Positions 1 through 8,844 of a DNA stretch of 64,000 nt are shown in pieces; the stretch's first letter is position 1, and each line of letters starts with the position of its first letter. The notes beneath the pieces were generated by a model, which did not search any database, was not told where the DNA came from, and was given only the letters and a program-made list of their open reading frames with translations. The position numbers and the translations under genes are program-made. Origin of the DNA: VAZQ01 sp963817135 (lineage in GTDB: Bacteria > Pseudomonadota > Alphaproteobacteria > Rhizobiales > Xanthobacteraceae); the NCBI GenBank assembly GCA_963817135.1, contig CAWFNG010000009.1:1-64000 (forward strand), read 5' to 3'.

Positions 1-182
1 GAAGTTCCTAAACGAGCTTTGTCCGCCTGCATTGCGTCAATTTCGAGCGGGCACACGGGTTTCCGATATCGAACTATCGCCGGGAATAAGCTTCGGCTGA
101 CCAATACATCAGCCCACGATGTAACGTCAGCTTCCGCCAGCTGCGGACATACCACGGCATTGGCTCTGGACAGCTGTGTGCC
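1..182 (-). repeat. Partial upstream module of the ABC_sub_bind family, pointing left
   Basis: Read on the minus strand, the stretch around 121-180 matches the segment found upstream of other ABC_sub_bind genes in this window (about 55630-55690, 59480-59540, 61890-61940 and, on the minus strand, 8240-8300). Shared words are CAGCTGTCCAGAGCCAATGC and GTCCGCAGCTGGCGGAAGCT. It points off the left edge, so a minus-strand gene of the same family probably starts outside the window. The IS1182-type element begins exactly at its distal end. No gene is seen in 1-262. Confidence 0.6.
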
Positions 183-1801
183 GATTTTGTTGCAAAAGTC
201 TTTGATGATTTCGGCAAACCATGATTCCGTTGCTCTGATGCAATTCGCTGCGGAGGCAGGCGATGATGGGGCGGCTCAATCACGATCAAAGCCAGCTTTT
301 TTATTCATTCTGTCTTGAAAAGGTTGTTCCAGACGATCACTTGGTTCGCGAGATCGCTGCGGTTCTCGACCTGTCGTGGGTCCATGCTGAGCTCGCGCCT
401 TATTATCCCAAGATGGGTCGACCCTCGATTGATCCGGAGCTCATGATCCGGATGCTCATCATCGGCTACGTTTTTGCGATCCGCTCGGAGCGGGCGCTGT
501 GCCGTGATGTGCAAGTAAACCTCGCCTATCGCTGGTTTTGTGGGCTCTCCATCGAAGACAAGGTCCCGGATCATTCAGCGTTCTCGCGTGCGCGCAACGA
601 GCGGTTTAGCGAGAGCGACATATTCCGGAGGGTATTCGAGCGTGTTGTGGGCGCGTGCATCGGGGCTGGCCTTGTCGGCGGAGAGGGGTTTGCGGTGGAC
701 GCCAGCCTGATAGTTGCCGACGCCAATAAGCAGCGTTCGATCCCAGGTTCGCAATGGAGCAAAGAGCTTGACCCGCAACAGGTGAGCCGGGCCACCAAGG
801 AGTATCTGGCCACACTCGATGACGCGGCATTCGGTGCGGCCAGCGACGTCACCCCGAAGTTCGTGTCGCCATCCGATCCCGCTGCACAGTGGACAGGCGC
901 GATGCGGGGACCTGCCTTCTTCGCCTATGCCGACAACTATCTGATCGACGTGAAGTTTGGGGTCATCATGGATGTCGAAGCATCGCGCGCCATTCGCCAG
1001 GCCGAGGTCGGTGCGGCCAAGGTCATGATTGAGCGCACTGAGGAGCGCTTCGGCATCAAGCCCGATCGGCTCGCGGCCGATACGGCCTACGGTTCAGGGG
1101 CAAACCTCAATTGGCTTGTCAAGGACAAGAATATCGCTCCCCACATCCCGGTGATCGACAAATCGAAGCGCGAGGATGGGACCTTCAGTCGGGAGGACTT
1201 CACGTTCGACAAGGAGCGTGATGTGTACATCTGCCCGGCGGGCAAAGTCCTCGCAACGACGGGCAATCTAGTCAACGATGGAGAGACGCTTCTTTATGTC
1301 GCAAGCACGCGCGATTGTCGTATTTGCCCGCTCAAGCCGCGATGCTGTCCAAATATGCCCGCGCGAAGGATTCCACGCAGCATTTACGAGGAGTCCCGTG
1401 ACATTGCCCGGGCACTGGCCAAGACCGAGATGTTCGAGCAATCACGCCGTGACAGGAAGCGTATAGAGATGCTGTTTGCACATTTAAAGCGCATCCTGCG
1501 GCTCGGCCGTCTGCGCTTGCGTGGGCCTCGCGGCGCACAGTTCGAATTCATGCTGGCCGCGATCGCGCAGAACCTGCGAAAGCTTGCCAAGTTGACCGCA
1601 CGGCCTCCGCCGATCGTATCGATCGCGTGCCCTGCGTGAGCCTCACCTAAGTTTCGAGATATGGTTGTGTTGCAGAAACAAGGAACACTGGAGTAACGAT
1701 ATCGCCGCCTCAAGCGGCGGACAGATAGACTTCCAAATCAATTTCAAAATCCGCTTCGGCGGCTACTCATCATCCTCATCAGGCAGTTTTGCAACAAAAT
1801 C
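183..1801 (+). mobile_element. IS1182-type insertion sequence, copy 1
   Basis: A 1.62-kb element bounded by 15-bp inverted ends reading GATTTTGTTGCAAAA inward (183-197 and the complement at 1787-1801). It holds one transposase gene. Both sides are flanked by TGCC in direct orientation, consistent with a 4-bp target duplication; the second copy at 60297-61874 has the same TGCC in the same orientation relative to the element. The left flank is the upstream module of one ABC_sub_bind gene and the right flank is the 3' end of another. About 145 bp after the transposase stop are non-coding and differ from the matching part of copy 2. Confidence 0.85.
263..1639 (+). CDS. IS1182-family transposase
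   Basis: A 458-residue DDE transposase. The N-terminal half carries the family's conserved block with RPSIDPELMIRMLIIGYVFA around residues 52-71. The likely acidic triad is the D of GFAVDASLI (about residue 146), the D of AADTAYGS (about 272) and the E of RKRIEMLFAHLK near the C-terminus. The cysteine-rich stretch RDCRICPLKPRCCPNM before the last acidic residue is typical of the family. Two ATG codons in tandem open the frame close to the left inverted end. The frame is complete and could be active. It is clearly related to, but much substituted from, the second copy at 60424-61794, so the two are not recent duplicates of each other. Confidence 0.93.
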   Translation: MMGRLNHDQSQLFYSFCLEKVVPDDHLVREIAAVLDLSWVHAELAPYYPKMGRPSIDPELMIRMLIIGYVFAIRSERALCRDVQVNLAYRWFCGLSIEDKVPDHSAFSRARNERFSESDIFRRVFERVVGACIGAGLVGGEGFAVDASLIVADANKQRSIPGSQWSKELDPQQVSRATKEYLATLDDAAFGAASDVTPKFVSPSDPAAQWTGAMRGPAFFAYADNYLIDVKFGVIMDVEASRAIRQAEVGAAKVMIERTEERFGIKPDRLAADTAYGSGANLNWLVKDKNIAPHIPVIDKSKREDGTFSREDFTFDKERDVYICPAGKVLATTGNLVNDGETLLYVASTRDCRICPLKPRCCPNMPARRIPRSIYEESRDIARALAKTEMFEQSRRDRKRIEMLFAHLKRILRLGRLRLRGPRGAQFEFMLAAIAQNLRKLAKLTARPPPIVSIACPA

Positions 1802-1839
1802 TGCCAATTGCGGACCGATGCACTGCAGCGAACAGCACC

Positions 1840-2841
1840 CTACTCGATCACCTCATCGGCGGTCGCAAGCAGGGTCGGCGGCACGGTGAGGCCGAGTATC
1901 CGCGCGGTTTCGGTGTTGATGATGAGTTCGAATTTAGTCGCCTGCATCACCGGCAAGTCGGCAGTTTTCTCGCCCTTGAGGATGCGGCCGGCGTAGACGC
2001 CGACCTGGCGAAACGCTTCCGCAATATTGGCTCCGTAGCTCATCAGTCCGCCAGCTTCGGTAATTTGGCGGTTAGCGGATGTCATGGGAATCATGTGGCG
2101 TGCCGCCAGGGTGGCAAGTTGCGCGCGCCGGACGGTGAACAAGGGCCCGACGCTGACGAAAAGTGCGTCGGGCCGCTCGCGCTCGAATGCAGCGAAGGCC
2201 GCACCGATCTCCCGGCCGTTCCTGGCATCGAGAACCTGGATTTGCAGGCCCATGGTGCGCGCTGCTGATTCCGCTTCTTCCAACGTCGTCTTTGTATTTG
2301 TCGTATTGGTCGGATCGACAAGCACCGCCACACGGGCAGCCGCGGGCACCATCTCGCGCAGGAGCTGCAACCGCTTCGTCACCAGCTCAACTGCGAAAAT
2401 GTTTATCCCAGTCAGATTGCCGCCGGGCCGCGCGAGGCTGGCGGCAAGACCGAGCCTGACCGGGTCTTCTCCCGTAATGAAAAGGACAGGGATCGTCGCG
2501 GTGACTGCCTTCGCCGCGAACGCCGCAGGCGGACCTGTGGCTGCGATAACCGCGACCCGCCGGCGAGCCAGATCATCGGCTAGCGCTGGCAATCTATCCA
2601 TTTCATTCTCGGCTGAGCGGTATAGGACCGACACGTTCTCGCCTTCGACAAAGCCCGCTTGCTTGAGGCCCTGCCGGAATCCGCGCAGCTGGTCCTCGTC
2701 CGTTGATACCGGAGCGAGGAACCCGATGACTGGCATTGCTGGCTGTTGCGCGAGCGTAGCAACCGGCCACGTCGCAGCGCCGCCGAGCAGTGTGATGAAT
2801 TCGCGCCGCTGCACTTGCTGCCCTCGGTCCGAGGATCGCAC
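1840..2841 (-). CDS. ABC_sub_bind-family periplasmic binding protein (copy 1)
   Basis: A 333-residue orphan substrate-binding protein of the family often listed as ABC_sub_bind / COG2984; the ligand is not known. The N-terminus has the twin-arginine signal QRREFITLLGGAA with a likely cut after TLAQ, so the product is probably exported by Tat. Two lobes of a type I periplasmic binding fold follow, with the family signposts GYxEGxN-like GFVEGENVSVLYRSAEN, ARPGGNLTGIN and, in lobe 2, EAGGLMSYGANI. The C-terminus ends in the family tail TADEVIE. A GTG codon just before QRREF (VQRREF) is an alternative start. No permease or ATPase gene is nearby. The stop lies 38 bp from the right end of the IS. 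Confidence 0.9.
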   Translation of the reverse strand: MRSSDRGQQVQRREFITLLGGAATWPVATLAQQPAMPVIGFLAPVSTDEDQLRGFRQGLKQAGFVEGENVSVLYRSAENEMDRLPALADDLARRRVAVIAATGPPAAFAAKAVTATIPVLFITGEDPVRLGLAASLARPGGNLTGINIFAVELVTKRLQLLREMVPAAARVAVLVDPTNTTNTKTTLEEAESAARTMGLQIQVLDARNGREIGAAFAAFERERPDALFVSVGPLFTVRRAQLATLAARHMIPMTSANRQITEAGGLMSYGANIAEAFRQVGVYAGRILKGEKTADLPVMQATKFELIINTETARILGLTVPPTLLATADEVIE

Positions 2842-3047
2842 CCTATCACATCGCGGTAGTGAATACGGTATGCTGCATCACAGCAAAGTCTAGGCCCCGA
2901 TGACCGGGTTGGGTCATTCGCGCCGTTTTTGACCCGTATTCAAGATGGCGTGGCAGGTCCGCACCTCCCTCAATAGCGGCGGTAAACTCGGCGGCCGGAC
3001 ATCTGTCGGTCCGTGCCACTTCCGGCCTCGTGCGCTGCAAAAAGTCG

Positions 3048-4042
3048 TTACTCGATCACCTCGTCGGCGCGCAGCAGGAATACCTCGGGGATGGTCAAGC
3101 CAATAGCCTTGGCAGCCCTGAGATTGATTACAAGCTCAAACTTTGTCGGTTGCTCGATCGGCAGATCGGCTGGCTTGGCACCCTTAAATATCTTGTCGAC
3201 GAAGGTTGCCGCGCGGCGATAGAGGTCCGGGTAGCTCACGCCATAGGCGATCAATCCGCCAGCCTCGACGAATTCCCTCGATGCATAAATTACCGGCAGG
3301 CGATGGCTCGCAGCGAGCAACGCAATAAACTGTCGATTTGTTTGCGTTACGGTATTTAGGTCCACGATGATCGCGTCCATTCGCTGGCTGCTCGCGGCAT
3401 CGAATGCAGGGGCGATATCTTCGGGCTTTCGGACGTCGAGAAGTGGGGACTGAATACCCAAGGACTGCGCTGCAATTTCGACTTCCCGGCGGAAGTTGGG
3501 GGTGGCGGCAGGGTTCCCAATATCGGCAAGGTACCCAACACGAGAAAGGACCGGCAACATGTCCTTGAGTAGCTCAAATCTTTTTGCAGTTACATCAGAG
3601 TAAAGGCTGCTAAGCCCAGTTATATTGCCGCTCGGGTGGGCAATGCTGGTCACAAGGACAGACGGTTCAGCAATCGCGGCCATGACAATGGGTATCGTCT
3701 CGCTTGCATTTTTGGCCGCTAGCGCAGCCGGTGTTCCTCTCGTCACGAAGAGATCGATCTTAAGCTGAACCAACTCGGTCGCGAACTCGGGAAGCGGTCG
3801 CTGTGGCCATCCGCTGAGCGGTAGTCGATGACGAGATTCTGTCCTTCGATATATCCAAGGTCGCGCAGGCCGTTCCGAAAAGAAGCGAGATTGGTGGAGT
3901 TCACCGTCGCCGCGATCATATCGAGCATTCCGATCCGCCAAACCTTGCCCGATTGCTGACCACGCGCCGTCAGCGGCCACGCTATCGTCGCGCCACCAAG
4001 CAGCGTGACGAATTCGCGCCGTTTCAGTTGACCGAATTGCAT
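3048..4042 (-). pseudogene. ABC_sub_bind-family binding protein, frameshifted (copy 2)
   Basis: The start MQFGQLKRREFVTLLGG at 4042 has the usual Tat signal and the frame runs well to about YRSADGHSDRF near 3790. The family sequence then continues in another frame (PEFATELVQLKIDLFVTRG) to the normal tail RADEVIE at 3048. From start codon to stop the length is 995 nt, not a multiple of three, so one small indel around 3780-3800 splits the gene. All other family landmarks are kept (HPSGNITGLSS, EAGGLIAYGVSY), so the break is recent or a sequence error. A cassette promoter lies directly upstream. Confidence 0.88.
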
Positions 4043-4062
4043 CCGGTGCCCTCGTCCGTGGC

Positions 4063-4092
4063 AGGATACCGGATTGGCGAGGATCAAGTTAG
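4063..4092 (-). promoter_or_regulatory. Shared cassette promoter upstream of copy 2
   Basis: On the minus strand, CTAACT (4087-4092) and TATCCT (4063-4068) are separated by 18 bp. The spacer and surroundings match four other promoters in this window with the same geometry (8134-8163, 55774-55803, 59617-59646, 61984-62013). The -10 box ends 20 nt before the ATG at 4042, which predicts a very short leader. Inferred from conservation only. Confidence 0.6.
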
Positions 4093-4385
4093 GGGGTCAC
4101 TGCAATGCGATATGTGGGGCCAGCCTATGTCGGCTCGGGGTCATAACCGGCGGTTTTGATTATGGGCGAAACTAATCCGCTATTCCTTCAATAGCAGGCA
4201 TGATCTCGGACTTTTAACGACCTGAGATTTTTTTCGGCCTAAAAGCGCATTCCAAGCCTCATCGCCGGTTCCACGACGCCTTCGTCGAGGATGGCTTCGT
4301 AATGGTCAAATTTTTCCTCGGCGCGATTGTATGTCTGCTTGCGCCTAACTTGTGGATTAGGCTTGGAGGCGTCGACCTTCGAGGT
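4093..4385. other. Intergenic region, upstream module then nothing recognised
   Basis: The first part, to about 4165, is the degenerate upstream module of copy 2 (compare GGTCATAACCGGCGG with 59560-59600 read on the other strand). From about 4165 to 4385, downstream of the Acg-like gene's stop, no gene, RNA or repeat is recognised. Confidence 0.5.
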
Positions 4386-5504
4386 CTACGAAATTACGAC
4401 CTTTGCAAGTGGGCGACGCGGACTGCGCGGCGCCGGCGCGTTGGCGTAACCAAAACGGAATCCGAAGATCGGCTCCCATCCATCCCACTCGCTCTTCAGG
4501 TTCATCCGGGACTTCAAAGTCGACGGCCGCTGCAAGAACGCGTCGTAGTCGATGACCTCCATCGGGTGGTTCATCGGCTGCATCGCCAACTCGCGGACCG
4601 TGCCCTCCAGATGGAGGCGCTGCCAAAGCCGGCCGGCTTCCATATGCAGAATATGATTGGTCCGCGAGCCGCGCACCATGATTAGGCCAAACATAACCGC
4701 TGTCGCACAACTTACCGTATGGTTTACGCGAACCCAAGCGGCGTCGGCGTTCCGATATGCCTCTTCGAGGTCGGTGGTGGTACGCGGAATGGAATCTCGA
4801 ATTCCGATGTGACGGCCGTCGCGTAGATCCGGCGTGGCTATAATGGTTTCTGTCGCCTCATTGATGAGGTCAGCATGAGACCTACCGTCCGGCGTGGAGG
4901 CGTCGATCAGCAGGAGGCGGGTGTCTGCGGAAGAGACCTGACGCATCAGCGCGTCTAAAGTTTCGCGCTCGACGTTTCGGTCTTGACGGTAAGCCCCGCG
5001 ATGGGTGTGCCGAAGGGCAATTGCATTATGATGCGGATGCTTAGCGGTCTTCGACGGCCCCAAATTGATGATCGCCGCCAAGTTGGTCTGTGCGTCCGTC
5101 CGAAGCGAAACATTGGCAGCCAACCCCTGAGAAGGCGCTGCAACGCTTGCATTCTCGATCGCGCATCCAAGCCCGATGTAGAGTTCGCGGCGTAGGGAAT
5201 CGAGCGCGGCGAGGTTGCGGTTCAGGTCCGCCAATACCTCGATACGGTCGTCGTTGAGCCTGAAGAGCCAAGGTTGTGTATTGTAGGGATTTGCCGAGAG
5301 AATTCCGGCCGATGCGATCCGGACAACGCCGGCCGACTTTTCGGAGAGCCAGTAGTCCCAAGGTGCTTCGCCGCCTTCGTCGGGCAAGGCCACAATCTGT
5401 GGCGCAGCGATCACGCTATCAATCTTGTTTGCCACGGCCAAGGCTGTCAGTCCACCGATTGCGCGGACCGTCAGGGTTCTACGCGACAATTCAATGCGTT
5501 TCAT
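4386..5504 (-). CDS. Acg/nitroreductase-family FMN-binding protein with export signal
   Basis: A 372-residue protein. The N-terminus has a twin-arginine-like signal (MKRIELSRRTLTVRAIGG, then a hydrophobic stretch and a small-residue cut region near VIAAP). The rest resembles the Acg-type nitroreductases: SANPYNTQPWLFRL (about residues 68-81) is the usual N-terminal FMN-contact motif, ALRHTHRGAY (mid-protein) and the late MVRGSRTNHILHMEAGRLWQ match the family's later blocks. The start at 5504 is preferred over 5519 because GGAGG stands at ideal spacing upstream. It probably binds flavin and works as a reductase outside the cytoplasm; the substrate cannot be told. It sits alone between two ABC_sub_bind genes. 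Confidence 0.75.
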   Translation of the reverse strand: MKRIELSRRTLTVRAIGGLTALAVANKIDSVIAAPQIVALPDEGGEAPWDYWLSEKSAGVVRIASAGILSANPYNTQPWLFRLNDDRIEVLADLNRNLAALDSLRRELYIGLGCAIENASVAAPSQGLAANVSLRTDAQTNLAAIINLGPSKTAKHPHHNAIALRHTHRGAYRQDRNVERETLDALMRQVSSADTRLLLIDASTPDGRSHADLINEATETIIATPDLRDGRHIGIRDSIPRTTTDLEEAYRNADAAWVRVNHTVSCATAVMFGLIMVRGSRTNHILHMEAGRLWQRLHLEGTVRELAMQPMNHPMEVIDYDAFLQRPSTLKSRMNLKSEWDGWEPIFGFRFGYANAPAPRSPRRPLAKVVIS

Positions 5505-5646
5505 CAGATCCTCCAACACTTGCAGGTATTACCGCATCGCAACAGCGCCGGCCGCTTCACTTCTGGAAGCAGCCGTAACCGGGACAAGGCGACACTCACA
5601 CTTTGTGCCATTAGCGGCCGTGAGCAATCGCAGCAAAATCGCACCG

Positions 5647-6636
5647 TTATTCGATTACCTCGTCGGCGCGGGCGAGCAGCATCGGCGGCATTTCAAGGCC
5701 CAGCGCCTTCGCGGTCTTGAGATTGATCACCAGCTCGTATTTCGTCGGCGCCTGCACCGGCAGATCGGCGGCTTTCTCCCCTTTGAGGATGCGATCCACG
5801 TAGGCAGCAGCACGGCGGTACTGGTCAATAAAATCAGGTCCATACGTCATCAGGCCGCCAGCGGCGGCGAAGTGGCGCTCAAAATATACCGCCGGCAACT
5901 TATGCCGCGCTGCAAGTGTAATGATGAGATCGCGATAGAGCCTTCCGGCCGCGCTCCCCGGCATGATCAGTCCGCCATTCGGAGAGCGCGCGAAGGCCGT
6001 GACAGCGCTTTCGATCTCACCGGCTTCGCGCAAGTTGATCGGGGTTACCTGCACCCTGAGCAATGGCGCCATAGCCTGTATGACGGCAAAATCGCCGGTT
6101 GAAGCCCCTTGGCTGGGATCCCGAAGGACCGCCACTCGCGCGATCCCCGGCGCAATTTCTTTGAGCAGCTCCGGATATTTCGCGTTCAGACTGTATTCGT
6201 TGTTCATGAACCCGGTCGCGTTGCGGCCGGGCCGCGCCAAGCTCTCGACGTACCCGTTGCCGACTGGATCGGTCACGATCGTAAACACTATCGGTATGCT
6301 GCGGGTCGACTGCAGCAACGGCCTCACTGTCGAACCACCATGCGCCAGGATCACGTCTGGCGCCAGTGCGACCAATTCCTGCGCGTGCCTGCGAATGTCA
6401 TCGGCTTTAGATCCCGCCCAGCTCGTCTCGATCCTCACATTGCGGCCGATGACCCAGCCTGATTGGGCCAGCCCCTGTAGGAACGCGCCGACCCAGGTCT
6501 GGAATACCGCATCGTCCGCCGTGCCCGACAGAAGCATGCCGACTTGTCGCATCCGGTCCGCCTGCTGCGCGCGCAAAGCGAACGGCCATGCGACCAAAGC
6601 ACCGCCGAATAGCGTGATGAACTCCCGTCGCCTCAT
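5647..6636 (-). CDS. ABC_sub_bind-family periplasmic binding protein (copy 3)
   Basis: A 329-residue intact family member. Tat signal MRRREFITLFGGALVAWPF with a likely cut at ALRAQQ. It is the most diverged in lobe 1: WVIGRNVRIETSWAGSKADD replaces the usual GYVEGxNV-EYRWAE block, and ARPGRNATGFMNN replaces ARPGGNxTG. Lobe 2 keeps AAGGLMTYGPDFIDQYRRAA and the gene ends LLARADEVIE. The different lobe-1 contact region suggests a different ligand from its neighbours. It is transcribed alone. The upstream region (6637-6826) holds a diverged copy of the family module. Confidence 0.9.
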   Translation of the reverse strand: MRRREFITLFGGALVAWPFALRAQQADRMRQVGMLLSGTADDAVFQTWVGAFLQGLAQSGWVIGRNVRIETSWAGSKADDIRRHAQELVALAPDVILAHGGSTVRPLLQSTRSIPIVFTIVTDPVGNGYVESLARPGRNATGFMNNEYSLNAKYPELLKEIAPGIARVAVLRDPSQGASTGDFAVIQAMAPLLRVQVTPINLREAGEIESAVTAFARSPNGGLIMPGSAAGRLYRDLIITLAARHKLPAVYFERHFAAAGGLMTYGPDFIDQYRRAAAYVDRILKGEKAADLPVQAPTKYELVINLKTAKALGLEMPPMLLARADEVIE

Positions 6637-6826
6637 TGATTAGCCCAGGTCGAGGAACCACACCCTAGCATATCGTTGGGCGACAGCGGTGTTGTGCATC
6701 GCGGCAAAATGGCCTGCCTATTGATCGCTGTGGGTCATGAACAGTCCGAAAGCTATGTCCGCAATTTAGTCCGGTGCTCCCCAATTAGCAGACATTAGCG
6801 AGCGTGTCTGAGATGCCTCTTGTGTG
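6637..6826 (-). repeat. Diverged upstream module of copy 3
   Basis: Read toward the gene, a TATGCT box (complement at 6667-6672) lies at the position of the cassette -10, but the -35 box at the matching distance is weak (CACAAC). Further upstream, about 6795-6826, the sequence resembles the distal part of the module at 140-182, including the terminal TGTGTGC that here too abuts an IS-type inverted end. Confidence 0.4.
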
Positions 6827-7051
6827 CAGATATTGTTGCAAAAGTCTTTTTGCACTGGTGATCAAAAATTATCCGGGCTGTAGACGCGACTTTCGTGTAA
6901 AGATGTGGGGGGACCTCATCGCCTGACGATAAACTCACGGGCGACCTCGGTAACGCGATTGAGGCTACACAGATCGGCGGTCGTCAGTCGGATCGTCTGA
7001 TGGCGGAAAAATCATCACCGAGCAATTTTTGGAGTTTTGCAACAATATCTG
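6827..7051. mobile_element. 225-bp mini-element with IS1182-like inverted ends
   Basis: Perfect 17-bp inverted ends, CAGATATTGTTGCAAAA at 6827-6843 and its complement at 7035-7051, one base different from the core end of the IS1182-type copies (GATTTTGTTGCAAAA). The interior is about 190 bp without a coding frame. It looks like a non-autonomous (MITE-like) derivative mobilised in trans. A solo copy of one end with the same inner neighbour (AAAAAGACTTTTGCAAC and a diverged ATTTTTGAT stretch) lies at about 60252-60293 against IS copy 2. Confidence 0.7.
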
Positions 7052-7103
7052 CCAATTGCGGACTCTTGCGCTGCAACAAAAGTCGTGCGGGGGTCGCAAT
7101 AAT

Positions 7104-8102
7104 TTACTCGATCACCTCGTCCGCGAGTGCGAGCATTGTTGGTGGAATTTCAAGGCCGAGGTCCTTGGTAGTCTTGAGATTGATGACAAATTCGAATTTG
7201 ATGGATTGCATGACTGGCAAGTCGGCGGGCTTTGCGCCGTGGAGAATTTTGCCGGCGTAGACGCCCCCTTGACGCGCAGCGTCGATCAGGCTGGCACCGT
7301 AGCTCATCAGGCCACCTGCCTCTGTAAATTCACGCGTGAAGTACATTGCCGGTATCTTGTATTTAGCTGCAAGCGCTACGATCTGATCGCGGCAACTAAT
7401 GAAGAATGGGTCATTTGCCACCATCAGTGCATCGGCACGTTTTTGGACAAGTGACGCGAATGCCCTGTCGATTTCGGGCGCCGTGGTGGCCTGCACGATG
7501 TAGATATTCTTCCCAACCGTAGCTCCTGCTTCCTGAAGCTCGCGCAATTGGACATCGTGATCCGAATGGCTCGGGTTCACCAGTGCTCCGATCAGTACCG
7601 GGTTGCAAGTCGACCCACGCAGCAACTCCAGTTGCTTGGGAACGAGTGCCGTTGCAACCCAGGTCACCCCAGTAATGTTTCCCACCGGCCGGTTGAGGCT
7701 TGCAACTATTCCGCCCGAAACCGGATCGCCGCCGGTGACGAAGACAATGGGAATGCTGGTGGTCGCGGCCTTGGCGGCCCGCGCCGGACCATTAGTTGCA
7801 ATCGCGACGATGACCGACACCTGCCGGCGGACGAGGTCGGCCGCAAGCTCCGGCAGTCGATCGTATCGACCTTCCGCCCACCGATATTCGACAGCTACGT
7901 TCCGACCTTCTATATAGCCGGTTTCGTTTAGGCCCTGACGAAACGCGTCAACAGCCCGCGAGAACGGGCCACGCGATGCGCTATGAAGAAACCCAACGAC
8001 CGGCGTCGACGGCTGCTGCGCGCGCGCCGCGAGCGGCCACGCTGCCGCAGTGCCACCGAGCAGCGATATGAACTCACGCCGTTTCAGTTGACCGAATTGC
8101 AT
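7104..8102 (-). CDS. ABC_sub_bind-family periplasmic binding protein (copy 4)
   Basis: A 332-residue intact family member. The start MQFGQLKRREFISLLGG at 8102 is chosen because it lines up with copies 2 and 8; a longer frame opens at 8138. Tat signal, cut near AARAQQ. Landmarks: ETGYIEGRNVAVEYRWAEGR in lobe 1, TGGDPVSGGIVASLNRPVGN at the hinge side, FTEAGGLMSYGASLIDAARQ in lobe 2, and the tail LALADEVIE. The cassette promoter lies 31 nt upstream of the start codon. No transporter subunit genes are adjacent. The ligand is unknown. Confidence 0.92.
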   Translation of the reverse strand: MQFGQLKRREFISLLGGTAAAWPLAARAQQPSTPVVGFLHSASRGPFSRAVDAFRQGLNETGYIEGRNVAVEYRWAEGRYDRLPELAADLVRRQVSVIVAIATNGPARAAKAATTSIPIVFVTGGDPVSGGIVASLNRPVGNITGVTWVATALVPKQLELLRGSTCNPVLIGALVNPSHSDHDVQLRELQEAGATVGKNIYIVQATTAPEIDRAFASLVQKRADALMVANDPFFISCRDQIVALAAKYKIPAMYFTREFTEAGGLMSYGASLIDAARQGGVYAGKILHGAKPADLPVMQSIKFEFVINLKTTKDLGLEIPPTMLALADEVIE

Positions 8103-8133
8103 GTTCTGCCCGCCTAGCCGGGGAGTGCGTAAC

Positions 8134-8163
8134 AGCATAACGCATCGGTAACGGTCAAGTCAG
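8134..8163 (-). promoter_or_regulatory. Shared cassette promoter upstream of copy 4
   Basis: On the minus strand: CTGACT (8158-8163), 18-bp spacer, TATGCT (8134-8139). Spacer length and flanking CCCC-CTGACTTGA context match the other cassette promoters. Confidence 0.65.
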
Positions 8164-8300
8164 GGGGCTCGCTGCAATGCGGGATATCGAGCAACCCCAT
8201 GACAGCTCCGGGTCAAACCACGACCTCACCGGCTGGGCCCTCATGTCAGCTTCCGCCAGCACCGGACAAACCGCTGCGCAGGCTCTGGCCTGCTGTGCGC
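8164..8300 (-). repeat. Upstream module of copy 4
   Basis: Matches the modules upstream of copies 8 and 9 and of the cysteine-rich gene, with the distal words CTGGCGGAAGCTGACAT and CAGGCCAGAGCCTGCGC on the minus strand. From 8301 to 8418 nothing further is recognised, apart from a weak tail-like frame (TDEMME and stop) listed under rejected items. Confidence 0.6.
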
Positions 8301-8418
8301 CGGAACCGATCATTGGCCTGTCATTTATTCCATCATCTCATCGGTGAGGAATCTGAGTTTATCGGCACTTACAGAGTCTCTGTCTTGCTGAGCAAGAATC
8401 CGGGTGGTGCGCGTTTCG

Positions 8419-8760
8419 TCAGTGGCGTTCAAACTTCGGCCGAGGAGTGCCCAGGACAGCGACCGCCGCAACTACCAGCAGCCAGAATGGAAGTACGCCC
8501 AGGCCTGGAATCGCCTCCAGAGCCAGTCCCGGCAACAGCAGCCATTGCCGGCCCAGTACCATGAACAGCAGCAGCGCTGTACCAAGATCCAGCGCCCACA
8601 CGATCGGCGGTAAAGGGGTCGCGAAAGCTCCGATCGCATCGGCGATGCCTGCAATAGCGAAGGCAAGAGCCAGCCCCTTTTTGGAGAATTTGAGAGTCTT
8701 CGAAAATGGCGTCTGTACGCTGGTCGGCTGTTCGTTTGGTTTCGCAGGCGGTAGCGTCAT
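8419..8760 (-). CDS. Small membrane protein, function unknown
   Basis: A 113-residue protein with a short polar N-terminus (about 28 residues) and three hydrophobic stretches: GLALAFAIAGIADAIGAFA (about 30-48), PIVWALDLGTALLLFMVLG (about 52-70) and the LPFWLLVVAAVAVLG segment near the C-terminus. It ends in a short basic tail (PRPKFERH). I do not recognise a functional family; an inner-membrane location is inferred. It stands alone between two ABC_sub_bind genes on the same strand. Confidence 0.65.
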   Translation of the reverse strand: MTLPPAKPNEQPTSVQTPFSKTLKFSKKGLALAFAIAGIADAIGAFATPLPPIVWALDLGTALLLFMVLGRQWLLLPGLALEAIPGLGVLPFWLLVVAAVAVLGTPRPKFERH

Positions 8761-8844
8761 CTGGATCTGGTCAATTGTGATCGCTTAATCCGTTGTAATA
8801 GGCCGTCGGACTACTCCGGCAGTCAGTCCAGTTAGAGAGACCTA

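Noticed and set aside
8315..8350. Possible relict ABC_sub_bind tail on the minus strand (LTDEMME and stop)
   Set aside because: Only a six-residue resemblance to ADEVIE, and the codons before it (DKLRF) do not match the family; too weak compared with the relicts at 49472 and 62322.
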